Source: Lentisphaeria bacterium UBA4640 (GTDB lineage: Bacteria > Verrucomicrobiota > Lentisphaeria > Victivallales > UBA1829). Taken from it: 64,000 nucleotides of DNA. The notes below the pieces were generated by a model. That model searched no databases and had not been told where the DNA came from. It saw nothing but the letters and a program-made list of their open reading frames with translations. This document shows, one piece after another, positions 7,106 to 16,200 of the stretch; position 1 is the first letter of the stretch; each line of letters starts with the position of its first letter. The stretch is from assembly GCA_002405835.1 (NCBI GenBank), contig DHMO01000002.1:12081-76080 (forward strand), written 5' to 3'. A program made the translations under genes and the position numbers.

Positions 7106-9481
7106 ATGAATCCGAAAGCCTTCTGGATCTGGCCCGGAAACGCGTTCTACATGCAGAACAGTTATGCGGGATTCCGTTATGATTTCAACATGGAAAAGAT
7201 GCCGTCGTCGGCACCTCTGGAAATTACGGCGGATCAAAGCTACCGTCTGCATGTCAACGGACGCTATGTCTGTCGCGGTCCTGTGCGCGGATATCAGCAT
7301 CACTGGCCGTTTGATGTGGTCGATATTCTGCCGTACCTCAAAAACGGACACAACTGGATTTCCGTTGAAGCGTACAATCCGGGAATCGGAACGTTCGCGT
7401 ACAATCACGCCGACCGCGCGGGCTTTCTCTGTTCCGCGGAATGGGACAACGGCGTTCAGATTCTTTCGCGCATCAAGGAGTGGACGGTTTTCCGCAACAC
7501 CGCGTATGCACACGATACGGCGCGTCTCAGCATTCAGCTCGGATGGCAGGAGGAAGTCGATCTGCGTTATGACGACCGCAGCTGGATAACCGCGGAAACG
7601 GATTTCCGGATTCCGCCTCAGCCCGACTGGTGTCATCCGGCGGAAGCCGTTCAGGGCAGTCTTCCGTGGTCAGCGCTTGAACGCCGCAATATCCCGATGC
7701 TTGATGAGCACGAGCTGGCACCTGCGGCAGTTGTTTCGTTTGCTTGCGGAACCTGTGCGGAACCTGCGTCGGCTCTGCCGTATGCCGAACACAATATTGC
7801 GTGGGATTTCGCAAAATATGAACTGGATTCGCTCATTTACGGAAAAATCCCGTCCGCGCATAGAGAGGGAAACTTTCTCTGCTGTGAAGTCCCCGCCTCC
7901 GGAGCAGGACGTCTGAGCTGTGTTACATTCGACCTCGGTGCGGAGGAGTGGCTTACGGGAACGCCCGTTCTGGAATACGACGGCGCGGAGCCGGGGCTTG
8001 TCTTCGATCTGCTCTATTCGCACTGGCTGCCCGAAGGACGCGTCCGCTTTGAACCGAAGCCTGGATGCGGCTGTCTGATCTCGCTTGCGGCCCGCGTGAT
8101 CGCCGGAGCGGAGCGGGAGCATTGCGAGCTCTATCAGATCATGGGCGTCCGCCACGTGAGCATTGTTGTACGGGAAAATATGCGTCCGCTGAAACTGAAA
8201 CTTTCCTGGCGCTCCTCCGTCTATCCGATGAAGATTTCCGGTTCGTTCCATTGTTCTGACGAGGTGCTGAACGGGATTTACCGCGCTTCGGTTCACACGC
8301 AGAGAGTCTGCTCAATGGATGCGTTTGTGGATACTCCCTGGCGCGAACAGTCCCAGTGGTGGGGCGATGCCCGGGTTCAGGCGAAGAACACCCACTTCCT
8401 GACGGCGGATTCCTCGCTTCTGCGGCAGGGCATCCATTCCATTTCCGGACAGCATGCGCCCGACAACCTCACTTTCGCCGACGCCCCGACGACGGACTGC
8501 GGATGCGTTCTGCCGGACTTCTGCCTGACCTGGCTTGCAACTCTGCACGACCTCTGGTTCCAGACTGGCGAAACGGATCATCTGCGCGAGCAGAAATCCC
8601 GCGCCGAAGACATCCTTGCCTATTTTGAACAAATGCGTGATTCACGCGGGCTTGTGAAAGCCGATCCGCGCTACTGGCTGTTTGAAGACTGGTGCGACCT
8701 GCCGCGCGACAACACTCCCGCCTTCCTCAACCTCTGGCATCTCTACGCCGTCACTCTCTACTGCAAGTTCTTGAAGAATGCCGGATACGCGGCGGATGCG
8801 CATTCGCTTGAACAGAAAATCGCGGCGGAACGCGTTCTGCTCAAAGAAGCGTTCTTCGATCCCTCGCAGAATCTGTTTGTCCCGGAACTCGACCGGAACG
8901 GAAAACAGAACGGAACTCCGTCGGTGCACGACCAAGTGCTCGCGCTTCTGTGCGGACTCGCTCCGGAAGCGGAGAAAACAATGCTCGAAACGCGCATTCT
9001 GCCGTATCTGAAAGGAACGCTTTCCGGCTGTGCGCAGCCGTCGTCGTTTTGGGCGACCTACCTGTTCGATGTCGCGGGAGAGTTCGGACTGCGCGCGGAA
9101 GTGCTCTCGTTCATCCGTGAAAAATGGGCGCCGATGGTTCCTGCGGGAACGGTCTGGGAGACGTTCTGCACGGGCTGGTCGTATTCCCATGCGTGGAGTG
9201 CTCATGCGATCTCGCACCTTCCGGAGCTGGTGTTCGGACTGAAGCAGACGGCGCCCGCCTGGCGTGAAATCGAACTGAATCCGCTGCTGAACGTTCTGGA
9301 AAGCGCGGAGATGAAAGTCCCGACTCCGCAGGGAATGATTCAGGGAAGTTTGAAATCGGACGGCGGCGCCGTAACGGTCCGCTTTGCGGTTCCCGCCGGA
9401 ATCTGCGCCGCAATTTATCTGCCGTCTGAGACGGTTCAGACGGACGGTTCCGCGGTTTGCGTGGAACGGGAACTGAAGTAA
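7106..9481 (+). CDS. GH78-like alpha-L-rhamnosidase family protein
   Basis: The 791-residue protein has an N-terminal beta-sandwich (LHVNGRYVCRGPVRGYQHHWPFDVVDILPYLKNG, residues about 50-90) and a six-hairpin (alpha/alpha)6 domain. Its DTPWREQSQWWGDARVQ block near residues 409-425 corresponds to the catalytic region of GH78 and related families, where an acidic residue follows the PxRE motif. It ends with a small C-terminal beta domain (TPQGMIQGSLKSDGGAVTVRF). No signal peptide is seen, so it probably acts on imported oligosaccharides. AAGGCAG lies before the ATG and a strong terminator follows. Rhamnose specificity is assumed from the family only. Confidence 0.85.
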   Translation: MNPKAFWIWPGNAFYMQNSYAGFRYDFNMEKMPSSAPLEITADQSYRLHVNGRYVCRGPVRGYQHHWPFDVVDILPYLKNGHNWISVEAYNPGIGTFAYNHADRAGFLCSAEWDNGVQILSRIKEWTVFRNTAYAHDTARLSIQLGWQEEVDLRYDDRSWITAETDFRIPPQPDWCHPAEAVQGSLPWSALERRNIPMLDEHELAPAAVVSFACGTCAEPASALPYAEHNIAWDFAKYELDSLIYGKIPSAHREGNFLCCEVPASGAGRLSCVTFDLGAEEWLTGTPVLEYDGAEPGLVFDLLYSHWLPEGRVRFEPKPGCGCLISLAARVIAGAEREHCELYQIMGVRHVSIVVRENMRPLKLKLSWRSSVYPMKISGSFHCSDEVLNGIYRASVHTQRVCSMDAFVDTPWREQSQWWGDARVQAKNTHFLTADSSLLRQGIHSISGQHAPDNLTFADAPTTDCGCVLPDFCLTWLATLHDLWFQTGETDHLREQKSRAEDILAYFEQMRDSRGLVKADPRYWLFEDWCDLPRDNTPAFLNLWHLYAVTLYCKFLKNAGYAADAHSLEQKIAAERVLLKEAFFDPSQNLFVPELDRNGKQNGTPSVHDQVLALLCGLAPEAEKTMLETRILPYLKGTLSGCAQPSSFWATYLFDVAGEFGLRAEVLSFIREKWAPMVPAGTVWETFCTGWSYSHAWSAHAISHLPELVFGLKQTAPAWREIELNPLLNVLESAEMKVPTPQGMIQGSLKSDGGAVTVRFAVPAGICAAIYLPSETVQTDGSAVCVERELK

Positions 9482-9498
9482 AATTCTCTGTTTTTTTC

Positions 9499-9531
9499 GC
9501 CGGTGCGGGTAATTCAGCGCCGGCTTTTTTT
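9499..9531 (+). terminator. Rho-independent terminator after the GH78-like gene
   Basis: GCCGGTGC (9499-9506) pairs with GCGCCGGC (9517-9524), with one G-U pair, and seven T bases follow. Confidence 0.8.
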
Positions 9532-9543
9532 AGACGTTTTAAA

Positions 9544-9557
9544 GTGACGCATGTCAC
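9544..9557. promoter_or_regulatory. Inverted repeat upstream of the LacI-type regulator promoter
   Basis: GTGAC-GCAT-GTCAC is a perfect 5+5 dyad, 32 bases upstream of the -35 box at 9590. It could be an activator or cooperating regulator site; no ligand is assigned. Confidence 0.35.
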
Positions 9558-9589
9558 ATTTTTTTAGAACATTTTCTCTCGTTTGCCTA

Positions 9590-9618
9590 TTGACATTTTC
9601 GCCGAAATGTGGTATAAT
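9590..9618 (+). promoter_or_regulatory. Perfect consensus sigma-70 promoter with embedded LacI-like operator
   Basis: TTGACA (9590-9595), 17 bases, TATAAT (9613-9618). The spacer contains ACATTTTCGCCGAAATGT (9593-9610), an 18-base near-palindrome with CG at its centre, which is the layout of LacI-family operators. Occupancy would block RNA polymerase, so autorepression by the downstream regulator is likely. Confidence 0.75.
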
Positions 9619-9639
9619 TTCTTTCGTGAAAGGCGGAAT

Positions 9640-10671
9640 ATGACAATGGAACCGAAAAAGTTTATAACGAAAATCAACATGCGCCAACTTGCAAGGGATC
9701 TGGAGATCAGCGTCATGACGCTTTACCGCGTCCTGAACAACGAACCGACTGTCCGTCCTGCAACCCGTAAGCGTGTGATTGACGCGCTGAACAAACGGGG
9801 ATATTACGCCAACCAGGAGGCAGCAAGGAAGATCGTCGTGGATTTCAGCAACAACCGCTATCTGCTCTTTTTCGGGACGATTCTTCTTCAGCAGCTTTCG
9901 AACGATGGTTTTACGATTGTCGCGACCAATCACCGGGAGAAGCGGATTGCATTTCTGGATGCCATAACGGATGCGGAAACCGTGGTTTACTGCTCGGAAC
10001 CGGATGAAAGCGTTGTCGCGGAAGTGAAAAAAGTAAATCCGAACATCTTCTCCATTTCCATGTTCGGAACGGCGTTGAATACGGATATCATCCTGCGCTG
10101 CAACGATATGCTCGGCTGTTCGCTTGCGGCGCAGCACCTGTACCGTCTGGGGCACCGCAGGCATATCGCGGTCCACAAGGATTTCCGTCATAAAGATGCG
10201 GACCGGCGTATTTTCCTGTTCTGCGCGGAGATGAAGCGTCTGGCTCCGGAGTGCCGGATTGATATTCTCGAACAGCGCAGCAGCGATTTGAGCGGATTTT
10301 TCCGGAACTATTTTTTTGAACAGAACAAACATCCGACGGCGATTCTGTTCGTCATGTGTTATTCCGCTTCGATTTTCCGTCTGGCGGTTCTTCCGAATCT
10401 TCCCGATGAGATGAAAAACATCGGCATCATGAGTTACGACAGCATCGTGGACATGAATCCGGCGGGAGAAACCGACAAACTGGACCGGGTGGATTTTTCA
10501 ATGGAAGAGCTGTTGCGCTGGATGGAGTATCTGCTCAATAACCGCCCGATGCTCGGCTGCCGCAACTCCGTGGAGATTTCAATCAACATGGGGCTTTTCG
10601 TGGAAAACAGTGTCCCGGACATTACCGGGGAAATCAACAATCATAAAATAAAGGAAGGTCAGACAAAATGA
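9640..10671 (+). CDS. LacI-family transcriptional regulator
   Basis: Residues about 9-60 form a LacI-type helix-turn-helix ([42 protein letters not shown]). A divergent periplasmic-binding-like effector domain follows ([33 protein letters not shown]). The protein has 343 residues from the ATG at 9640, which has AAAGGCGG upstream; earlier in-frame ATG codons lie inside the promoter. The stop overlaps the next ATG by four bases (ATGA), so regulator and pilin-like protein are coupled, an uncommon arrangement. It probably controls the whole 9.6-18.6 kb glycan locus in response to a sugar. Confidence 0.88.
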   Translation: MTMEPKKFITKINMRQLARDLEISVMTLYRVLNNEPTVRPATRKRVIDALNKRGYYANQEAARKIVVDFSNNRYLLFFGTILLQQLSNDGFTIVATNHREKRIAFLDAITDAETVVYCSEPDESVVAEVKKVNPNIFSISMFGTALNTDIILRCNDMLGCSLAAQHLYRLGHRRHIAVHKDFRHKDADRRIFLFCAEMKRLAPECRIDILEQRSSDLSGFFRNYFFEQNKHPTAILFVMCYSASIFRLAVLPNLPDEMKNIGIMSYDSIVDMNPAGETDKLDRVDFSMEELLRWMEYLLNNRPMLGCRNSVEISINMGLFVENSVPDITGEINNHKIKEGQTK

Positions 10672-11516
10672 AAAAAGAATCAATGCACCGCGGTACGCCG
10701 TTCCGGAGACGGAGAAGCAATAAATTTACCCTTATAGAGCTCCTTGTGGTAATTGCCATCATCGCAATCCTCGCCGGAATGCTTTTGCCTGCGCTGAATG
10801 CGGCGCGGGAAAAGGCGCATGCGATTGCCTGCACGGCAAACATGAAGCAGGTTGGAACGGAGCTTTCCATGTATACGGTGGACAACAACGACTATCTGCC
10901 GAATCTCTGGCAGAGCGGTGAAATATCGTTTACGGACAGCATTTTCGATTATGGGAAAACTTCCTACGCGAGAAAATCGGTCAGCCCGACATCGGGAACT
11001 TATGCGTACATGTCGGTCTACACGCCTGCGCGCTACTGGTACTCTTCAAAATCAACATATGTCTGCCCGACGGCAATGTCGCGTCTCTTCCCGCAGTTCG
11101 AGGGAACGCCGTCCACGCGTTTCTCCAGCAACTATCTTCCGACGATGTGCCAGGACAATTCCAGCTGTTCCGCCTACAACTGTGCCTGGTGGCGGAGCAT
11201 GGGACAGACGGCGGAGAATCCGAACGGACGCCGGATCGGAGACATCAAGGGACGCATCATCGTCGGAGAGGCAATGTTCACAAAGTATTCCTCCGGAACG
11301 GATTCCAATACTCCGCATGACATCAATGCCGTGCATCACTGGGTTCCGCAGCCGATTTCGGGCGACCGCAAGCCGTACATCTCCGCCGCAGGCAACGTCC
11401 ACGGCGGCGGAATGAGCGGAAACTGGCTCTACAAGGACGGGCATGTTTCCAGCCACAAGTTCAACCAGCTTCCGATCCGCGCGCCGGGTTCTTCGATGTA
11501 TTTCATGGGACTGTAA
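10668..11516 (+). CDS. Pilin-like protein with prepilin N-terminal motif
   Basis: This 282-residue protein has a basic leader of about 19 residues, then the prepilin block [19 protein letters not shown], followed by [25 protein letters not shown], very like the protein at 1929-2711. Its C-terminus has a [16 protein letters not shown] block that resembles H-X9-DG but with 11 residues between His and Asp-Gly. It is translated in a four-base overlap with the LacI regulator and followed by secreted carbohydrate-active proteins. It is probably envelope-anchored after prepilin peptidase cleavage. A sugar-capture role is inference from its repeated position at the head of glycan loci. Confidence 0.85.
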   Translation: MKKESMHRGTPFRRRRSNKFTLIELLVVIAIIAILAGMLLPALNAAREKAHAIACTANMKQVGTELSMYTVDNNDYLPNLWQSGEISFTDSIFDYGKTSYARKSVSPTSGTYAYMSVYTPARYWYSSKSTYVCPTAMSRLFPQFEGTPSTRFSSNYLPTMCQDNSSCSAYNCAWWRSMGQTAENPNGRRIGDIKGRIIVGEAMFTKYSSGTDSNTPHDINAVHHWVPQPISGDRKPYISAAGNVHGGGMSGNWLYKDGHVSSHKFNQLPIRAPGSSMYFMGL

Positions 11517-11531
11517 GGGGAGGGGAAGGGA

Positions 11532-12461
11532 ATGAACTGGAAACATCTGCTGTTGACGGCTCTTGCGGCATTCTCGCTTTCCGGATCTGCCGCGGATCTC
11601 AAGGTCCTGATGGTCGGTAACAGTTTTTCTCTGAGCGTACTGACCTATCTTCCGAAAATCGCAGACGCTTCGGGGAAGAAACTGAAGCTCGGCGAGGCGA
11701 TGATCGGCAGCTGCACCATCTGGCGGCATTACAGCGAATACGGCAAGACGGAAAAAGATCCCTCTCACCGTCCGTACTGGACAAATCTGAAACTGCCGGG
11801 CCGCCCGGACGGCAAAGTCAGTCTGCAGGATCTGCTTACGGCGGACCGGTGGGATATTGTGACCATTCAGCAGGCGAGCCACGAGAGCTGGCGCGGCGAA
11901 ACGTTTGAAGGCGCGCCGAAGCTGATTGCACTCATCCGGAAACATCAGCCGCAGGCGGAAATTGTGATTCAGCAGACCTGGTCATACCGTTCCGACGATC
12001 CGCGCGTCATACCTCCGGATTCAGAGTGGGGCTTTGATCAGGATGCGATGTATGAAAAGCTGACGGCGAACTATCTGGCGCTTGCAAAATCCATTCATGC
12101 ACGTGTCATTCCGACGGGGCTTGCGGTTCAGATTGCGCGGGAAAAATCACCTGTCAAATTCAGAAACTATGATCCTGCACTCCTGGGAACTCTGCACTTC
12201 CCCGATCTTCCGCCGCAGGCCGGAGATGTGGTCGGCAAGCTCTACTGGTGCAAGGATCAGAAGACCGGAGAGATGCGGATCATTCGCGACGCCATGCATC
12301 TGAATGACCGAGGCGAATACCTGCAGGCGTGTGTCTGGTATTTGTCCCTGTTCGGCGGAACGGCGGATGATATCCGGTTCATTCCGAATAGCATCGGCAA
12401 TTCCGACGCCCGTTTTCTTGCCCGGTGTGCAGAAGAGGCCGTCAAAACCTTTCCGAAATGA
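11532..12461 (+). CDS. Secreted DUF4886-type SGNH-like hydrolase
   Basis: A signal peptide (residues 1-21, ending SGSAA) is followed by LKVLMVGNSFSLSVLTYLP, in which GNSFS takes the place of the GDS block of SGNH hydrolases. IRDAMHLNDRGEYL near the C-terminus gives the catalytic Asp-x-x-His pair, so the fold and a Ser-His-Asp centre look intact. Length is 309 residues. It lies 15 bases after the pilin-like gene, with GGGGAGGGGAAGGG as a rich ribosome binding site. Members of this domain are often found beside glycoside hydrolases and may remove ester groups from glycans; no substrate can be named. Confidence 0.8.
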   Translation: MNWKHLLLTALAAFSLSGSAADLKVLMVGNSFSLSVLTYLPKIADASGKKLKLGEAMIGSCTIWRHYSEYGKTEKDPSHRPYWTNLKLPGRPDGKVSLQDLLTADRWDIVTIQQASHESWRGETFEGAPKLIALIRKHQPQAEIVIQQTWSYRSDDPRVIPPDSEWGFDQDAMYEKLTANYLALAKSIHARVIPTGLAVQIAREKSPVKFRNYDPALLGTLHFPDLPPQAGDVVGKLYWCKDQKTGEMRIIRDAMHLNDRGEYLQACVWYLSLFGGTADDIRFIPNSIGNSDARFLARCAEEAVKTFPK

Positions 12462-12501
12462 TTCCTCAAATAAAGATAATATAAACGAAAGGAAAACTAC
12501 C

Positions 12502-13194
12502 ATGAAAAAGATGTTGAAACTCGCAACGGCGCTTCTCGTTCCCGGAAGTCTGATGGCAGCCGATCCCGCCGCGCTCATTCCGTTCGACGGAACTCCGGCT
12601 GTACTCAAGGCGGACGGCGGAAAAATTGCGGAGGGCGGCATGATCGGACAGCTGGAATATGTCGACGGCATGAAAGGAAAAGCTCTTGTCGTGGACGGAA
12701 AACCTGCGGCGTTTCTGGTCCGCGATCTTTCCGAAAATGATTTCCGCGAAGGAACAGTCTCTTTCTTCTTCCGTCCGAACTGGGAACGGAAGGACGGCAA
12801 GGCGCATTATCTGTTCCAGACGGGCAAGTGGCGTTCTGAATTCTTTCTGGTTTTTGTGAAGGATGAGAGAGGCCAGCTGGAGCTGAGCGTCTGCACTCCG
12901 AAGCAGCGTCAGGTCTTTGTGAAAAACGCGGATCTCCAGCCGGGGAAGTGGGTTCATCTTGCGTTCTCCTGGAATACCGCCAAAGGAGAAGGCGTGATTT
13001 ACATCAACGGCAAACCCGCCGCCCGCACCGTGCGTGAGGACTGGAAAGAGGGCAGTTACAGCTTCAAGGCTCCGTGGAATATCCAGCTGGGACGGAACGC
13101 CAACGAGCCGGCGGGCGGAGCCTACGACAATCTGAAGATTTACAACAGACAGCTCTCCGATGCGGAAATTCTTGCGGATTCCGCCGAGAAGTAA
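12502..13194 (+). CDS. Secreted LamG/concanavalin A-like domain protein
   Basis: The 230-residue protein has a signal peptide (MKKMLKLATALLVPGSLMA) and one LamG-type jelly roll covering most of its length (GTVSFFFRPNWERKDG, FVKNADLQPGKWVHLAFSW, IYNRQLSDAEIL). I chose the ATG at 12502 because GAAAGGAAAA lies before it. The domain is almost the same as the N-terminal domain of the next gene, at protein and DNA level, so one arose by tandem duplication. LamG domains bind carbohydrates; no catalytic residues are recognised. It is probably a free binding partner of the next enzyme. Confidence 0.8.
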   Translation: MKKMLKLATALLVPGSLMAADPAALIPFDGTPAVLKADGGKIAEGGMIGQLEYVDGMKGKALVVDGKPAAFLVRDLSENDFREGTVSFFFRPNWERKDGKAHYLFQTGKWRSEFFLVFVKDERGQLELSVCTPKQRQVFVKNADLQPGKWVHLAFSWNTAKGEGVIYINGKPAARTVREDWKEGSYSFKAPWNIQLGRNANEPAGGAYDNLKIYNRQLSDAEILADSAEK

Positions 13195-13267
13195 GCATTC
13201 CCCTGTTTCTCTGGAGGTCCCTCGTGGATTTGTCCCCGGGAACCTTCTTTATTGAAAGGTCTCTCTT

Positions 13268-16200
13268 ATGCGATTGATGACAAAACTTGCGGCGGTGCTC
13301 TTTGTACCCTGCAGTCTGATGGCGGCGTTCCCGAAAGTGATCGTGCCGTTTGACGAAAACCCGACCATATTCAACGGCGGCGGCAATCCCTGCGGCCTGG
13401 CTGTTGTTTCCGGCAAGAGCAGCTATGTCGACGGCGTGGACGGCAAGGCGCTTGCGGTTCAGCGTATCGCCTACGACCAGGTCACGGCGGTGAATCTGAA
13501 CAAACTGCCAGACTTGAACGCCCGCGAAGGAACGGTCTCTTTCTTCTTCCGTCCGAACTGGGAACGGAAGGACGGCAAATCCTATTATCTGTTCCAGGCC
13601 GGGAAGTGGCGCTCTGATTTCTTTCTGGTTTTCGTGAAAGATGCGAGCGGTCAGCTGGAACTGAGCGTCTGCACTCCGAAACAGCGTCAGCTGTTTGTGA
13701 AAAATGCGGATTTGAAAGCCGGAAAATGGGTTCACATTACTTTCTCATGGAATCTTGCGAAAGGCGAGCAGGCGATCTATCTGGACGGCAAACCCGCCGC
13801 CCGCAAATCCCAGGCGGAGTGGAAGGACCCCGGATACAATTTCAGAGGACAGTGGAATATCTGGCTCGGCAAAGGCGGTTCCGACCGCTTCAAGGCGGAA
13901 GTCGCGGAGGGCGCGTTCGACAGCCTGAAAATTTACGACGTCCAGCTCTCGGACAATGAAGTCCTTGCCGATTTCCTCGGCAGCTACGCGAAAACGATGC
14001 GCCCGGTTCCCGTGGAGCAGGTCCGCCGGAATGACGGCAAACTGGAATTCCGTTTCAGCGCTCCGGTAAAGCGTTTTTCGAACGCCCAGCCGCTTCTCTC
14101 TCTGAAAAGCGGGAAAAGCCTGATTACGGTTTCCTCGACCGGGGCTTCGGGAAAGCTCACGCTCAACGGTGGCGGAAAACTGCTGGATTCTCCTTATGTC
14201 ATAAACCTGACGCGTCCGCTGAAACTCTCCATCCGCCCGGAAGGACGGAAAGCGGGAATCTGGTTTGACGACGCGTTTCAGGGATATCTGGAACTGCCCG
14301 GCGGATGGGATGGTCTGGACTCTGTCAATGCCGCGGAAGGCATCACGCTTTCCGCTCCGGAGTTTTCGGAAAAAGAAATTGCTCCACTGAAACGGAAAGC
14401 CGACGGGGCTCTTGAAAAATGTCTCTGGAACCTGAACGATGCGCAAAAGGTTGACTCGGGCGTCCGGCAGTCGATTTCCCTGAACGGATATTGGCGGATG
14501 TTTGAAGACGACAGCTATGCGTTTTCGCCTGCTCTTCCGGCGGAACAGCACTATGTCCGCATCCCGGGCAGCCGCCGTTCCTCCTGTTTCCAGCTTTACC
14601 GCGGGAAAAACGGAAAACTGGAAAGTCTCAATGTTCAGGAAGGCCCGCGCACAACGGCGGACTGGTACCAGCGCACATTCAAAGTCCCTGAGGCATGGAA
14701 GGGCAAACGCATCTTCCTGAATTTTGAAAATCTGAACGGGGATTACGGACGCGTCTATCTGAACGGGAAACTGATCGAATCGTTCCGTCAGGATTACAAA
14801 TCCTTTGCCGCGGTTCCGAATGCCCGGCGGATTGATGTTACGGATCTGCTTCAGGAGGAAAATGTTCTTTCGGTTTTCCTGACACACTTCATCCGTCTTT
14901 ACTGGCGCAACCTACCGGACATGCGCGACACATGGAACATCGTTCTCGGCGACGCCTGGCTGGAAGCCGGTCCCTCGCCGGTTTTCGTGAAAAGCGCGGT
15001 TGCCTTTCCCTCCGTCCGCAAAGGAACGCTGGAGATGCGCGCCACGGTCGAAAATCCACAGGGAGTGAAGGGCGATGCAGAGCTGACTTTCCGTTACCGC
15101 CGTGCGGGTTCGGAAAAAAGTTTCTCGAAAAAATTCCGCCTGGACGGTTCGGAAAAACAGCGAATTGTTTTTACGGAACCGTGGAAAAAACCGGTTCTCT
15201 GGAGCGAGGAGAGTCCGGAGCTTTACGCGCAGAGTGTTGCGCTTTCCGTGAACGGCAAAACGGCGGACATGCTTCCGGAGCGTGACTTCGGGTTCCGCGA
15301 ACTGTGGGTTGAAAACGGCGAGTTCCGTCTCAACGGTTTCAAGAAGCGTTTCCGCATGAGCGCAAATCCGCAGTTTGATTCGCTGAACATGTATCTTTCG
15401 CACCCCCGTGCGGTTGCGCAGTATGTCGCCCAGCTGAAACGCATGAATTTCGATTCGGTCCGTTTCAATCCGAGCATCATTCAGCGCAACGCGGGATTCT
15501 ACAATACTCCGGCCTATCTGCGTGAGTGCGGACGTCAGGGAATCAGCAATTTCTTCCCCATGCCGTTTTATGAAGGCGGCGACGAGGCGCAGTACCGTGA
15601 ATGGGTGGAAAATTATCTGGAGTTCTTCGGGACTTTCCCGAGCATCGTTCTGTGGTATACCGACTTCAACACCTGCAGCTATGCGGCGTGCCAGGATCCC
15701 TATTATCTGAACGATACGTCATATGTTCCGAAGGAGCGGGTTCTGAAGGCGCGGAAGTTCGTTGAAGTTGCGGACCGCACGATGCGTTCGCTTGACCCGA
15801 GCCGCGAATGTGTTCCGCACGCGGCAGGAAACTTCGGCAAGGTGTTCGGTTCCATGAATTACCAGTCGTTCGGAACTCCGCTTCAGGAGCAGGAGGACTG
15901 GCCGAAGATCTGGTCGGAGAAACACACGCAGCCGCTGGTTTCCTTCGAGTCCTCCTTCCCTTATCCGCTCCAGTTTACCTACTTCGACGGCCCGATCGGG
16001 CACTACATGAATGCGGAGCATGCCGCCCGTTATTTCGGCGACTCCGTGTTCCGTGATGAGATCGCCCCCGTGCAGTTCGGCAAATGGTTCCGGTTTTCCC
16101 CGGTTACGCCGAATTCGGCGAACTATATCCGCGGCGCCGCGGAAATGTGCCGCCGAGTGATCCGCTCCTGGCGTGCATATGATATTTCGTCTCTTGGAGA

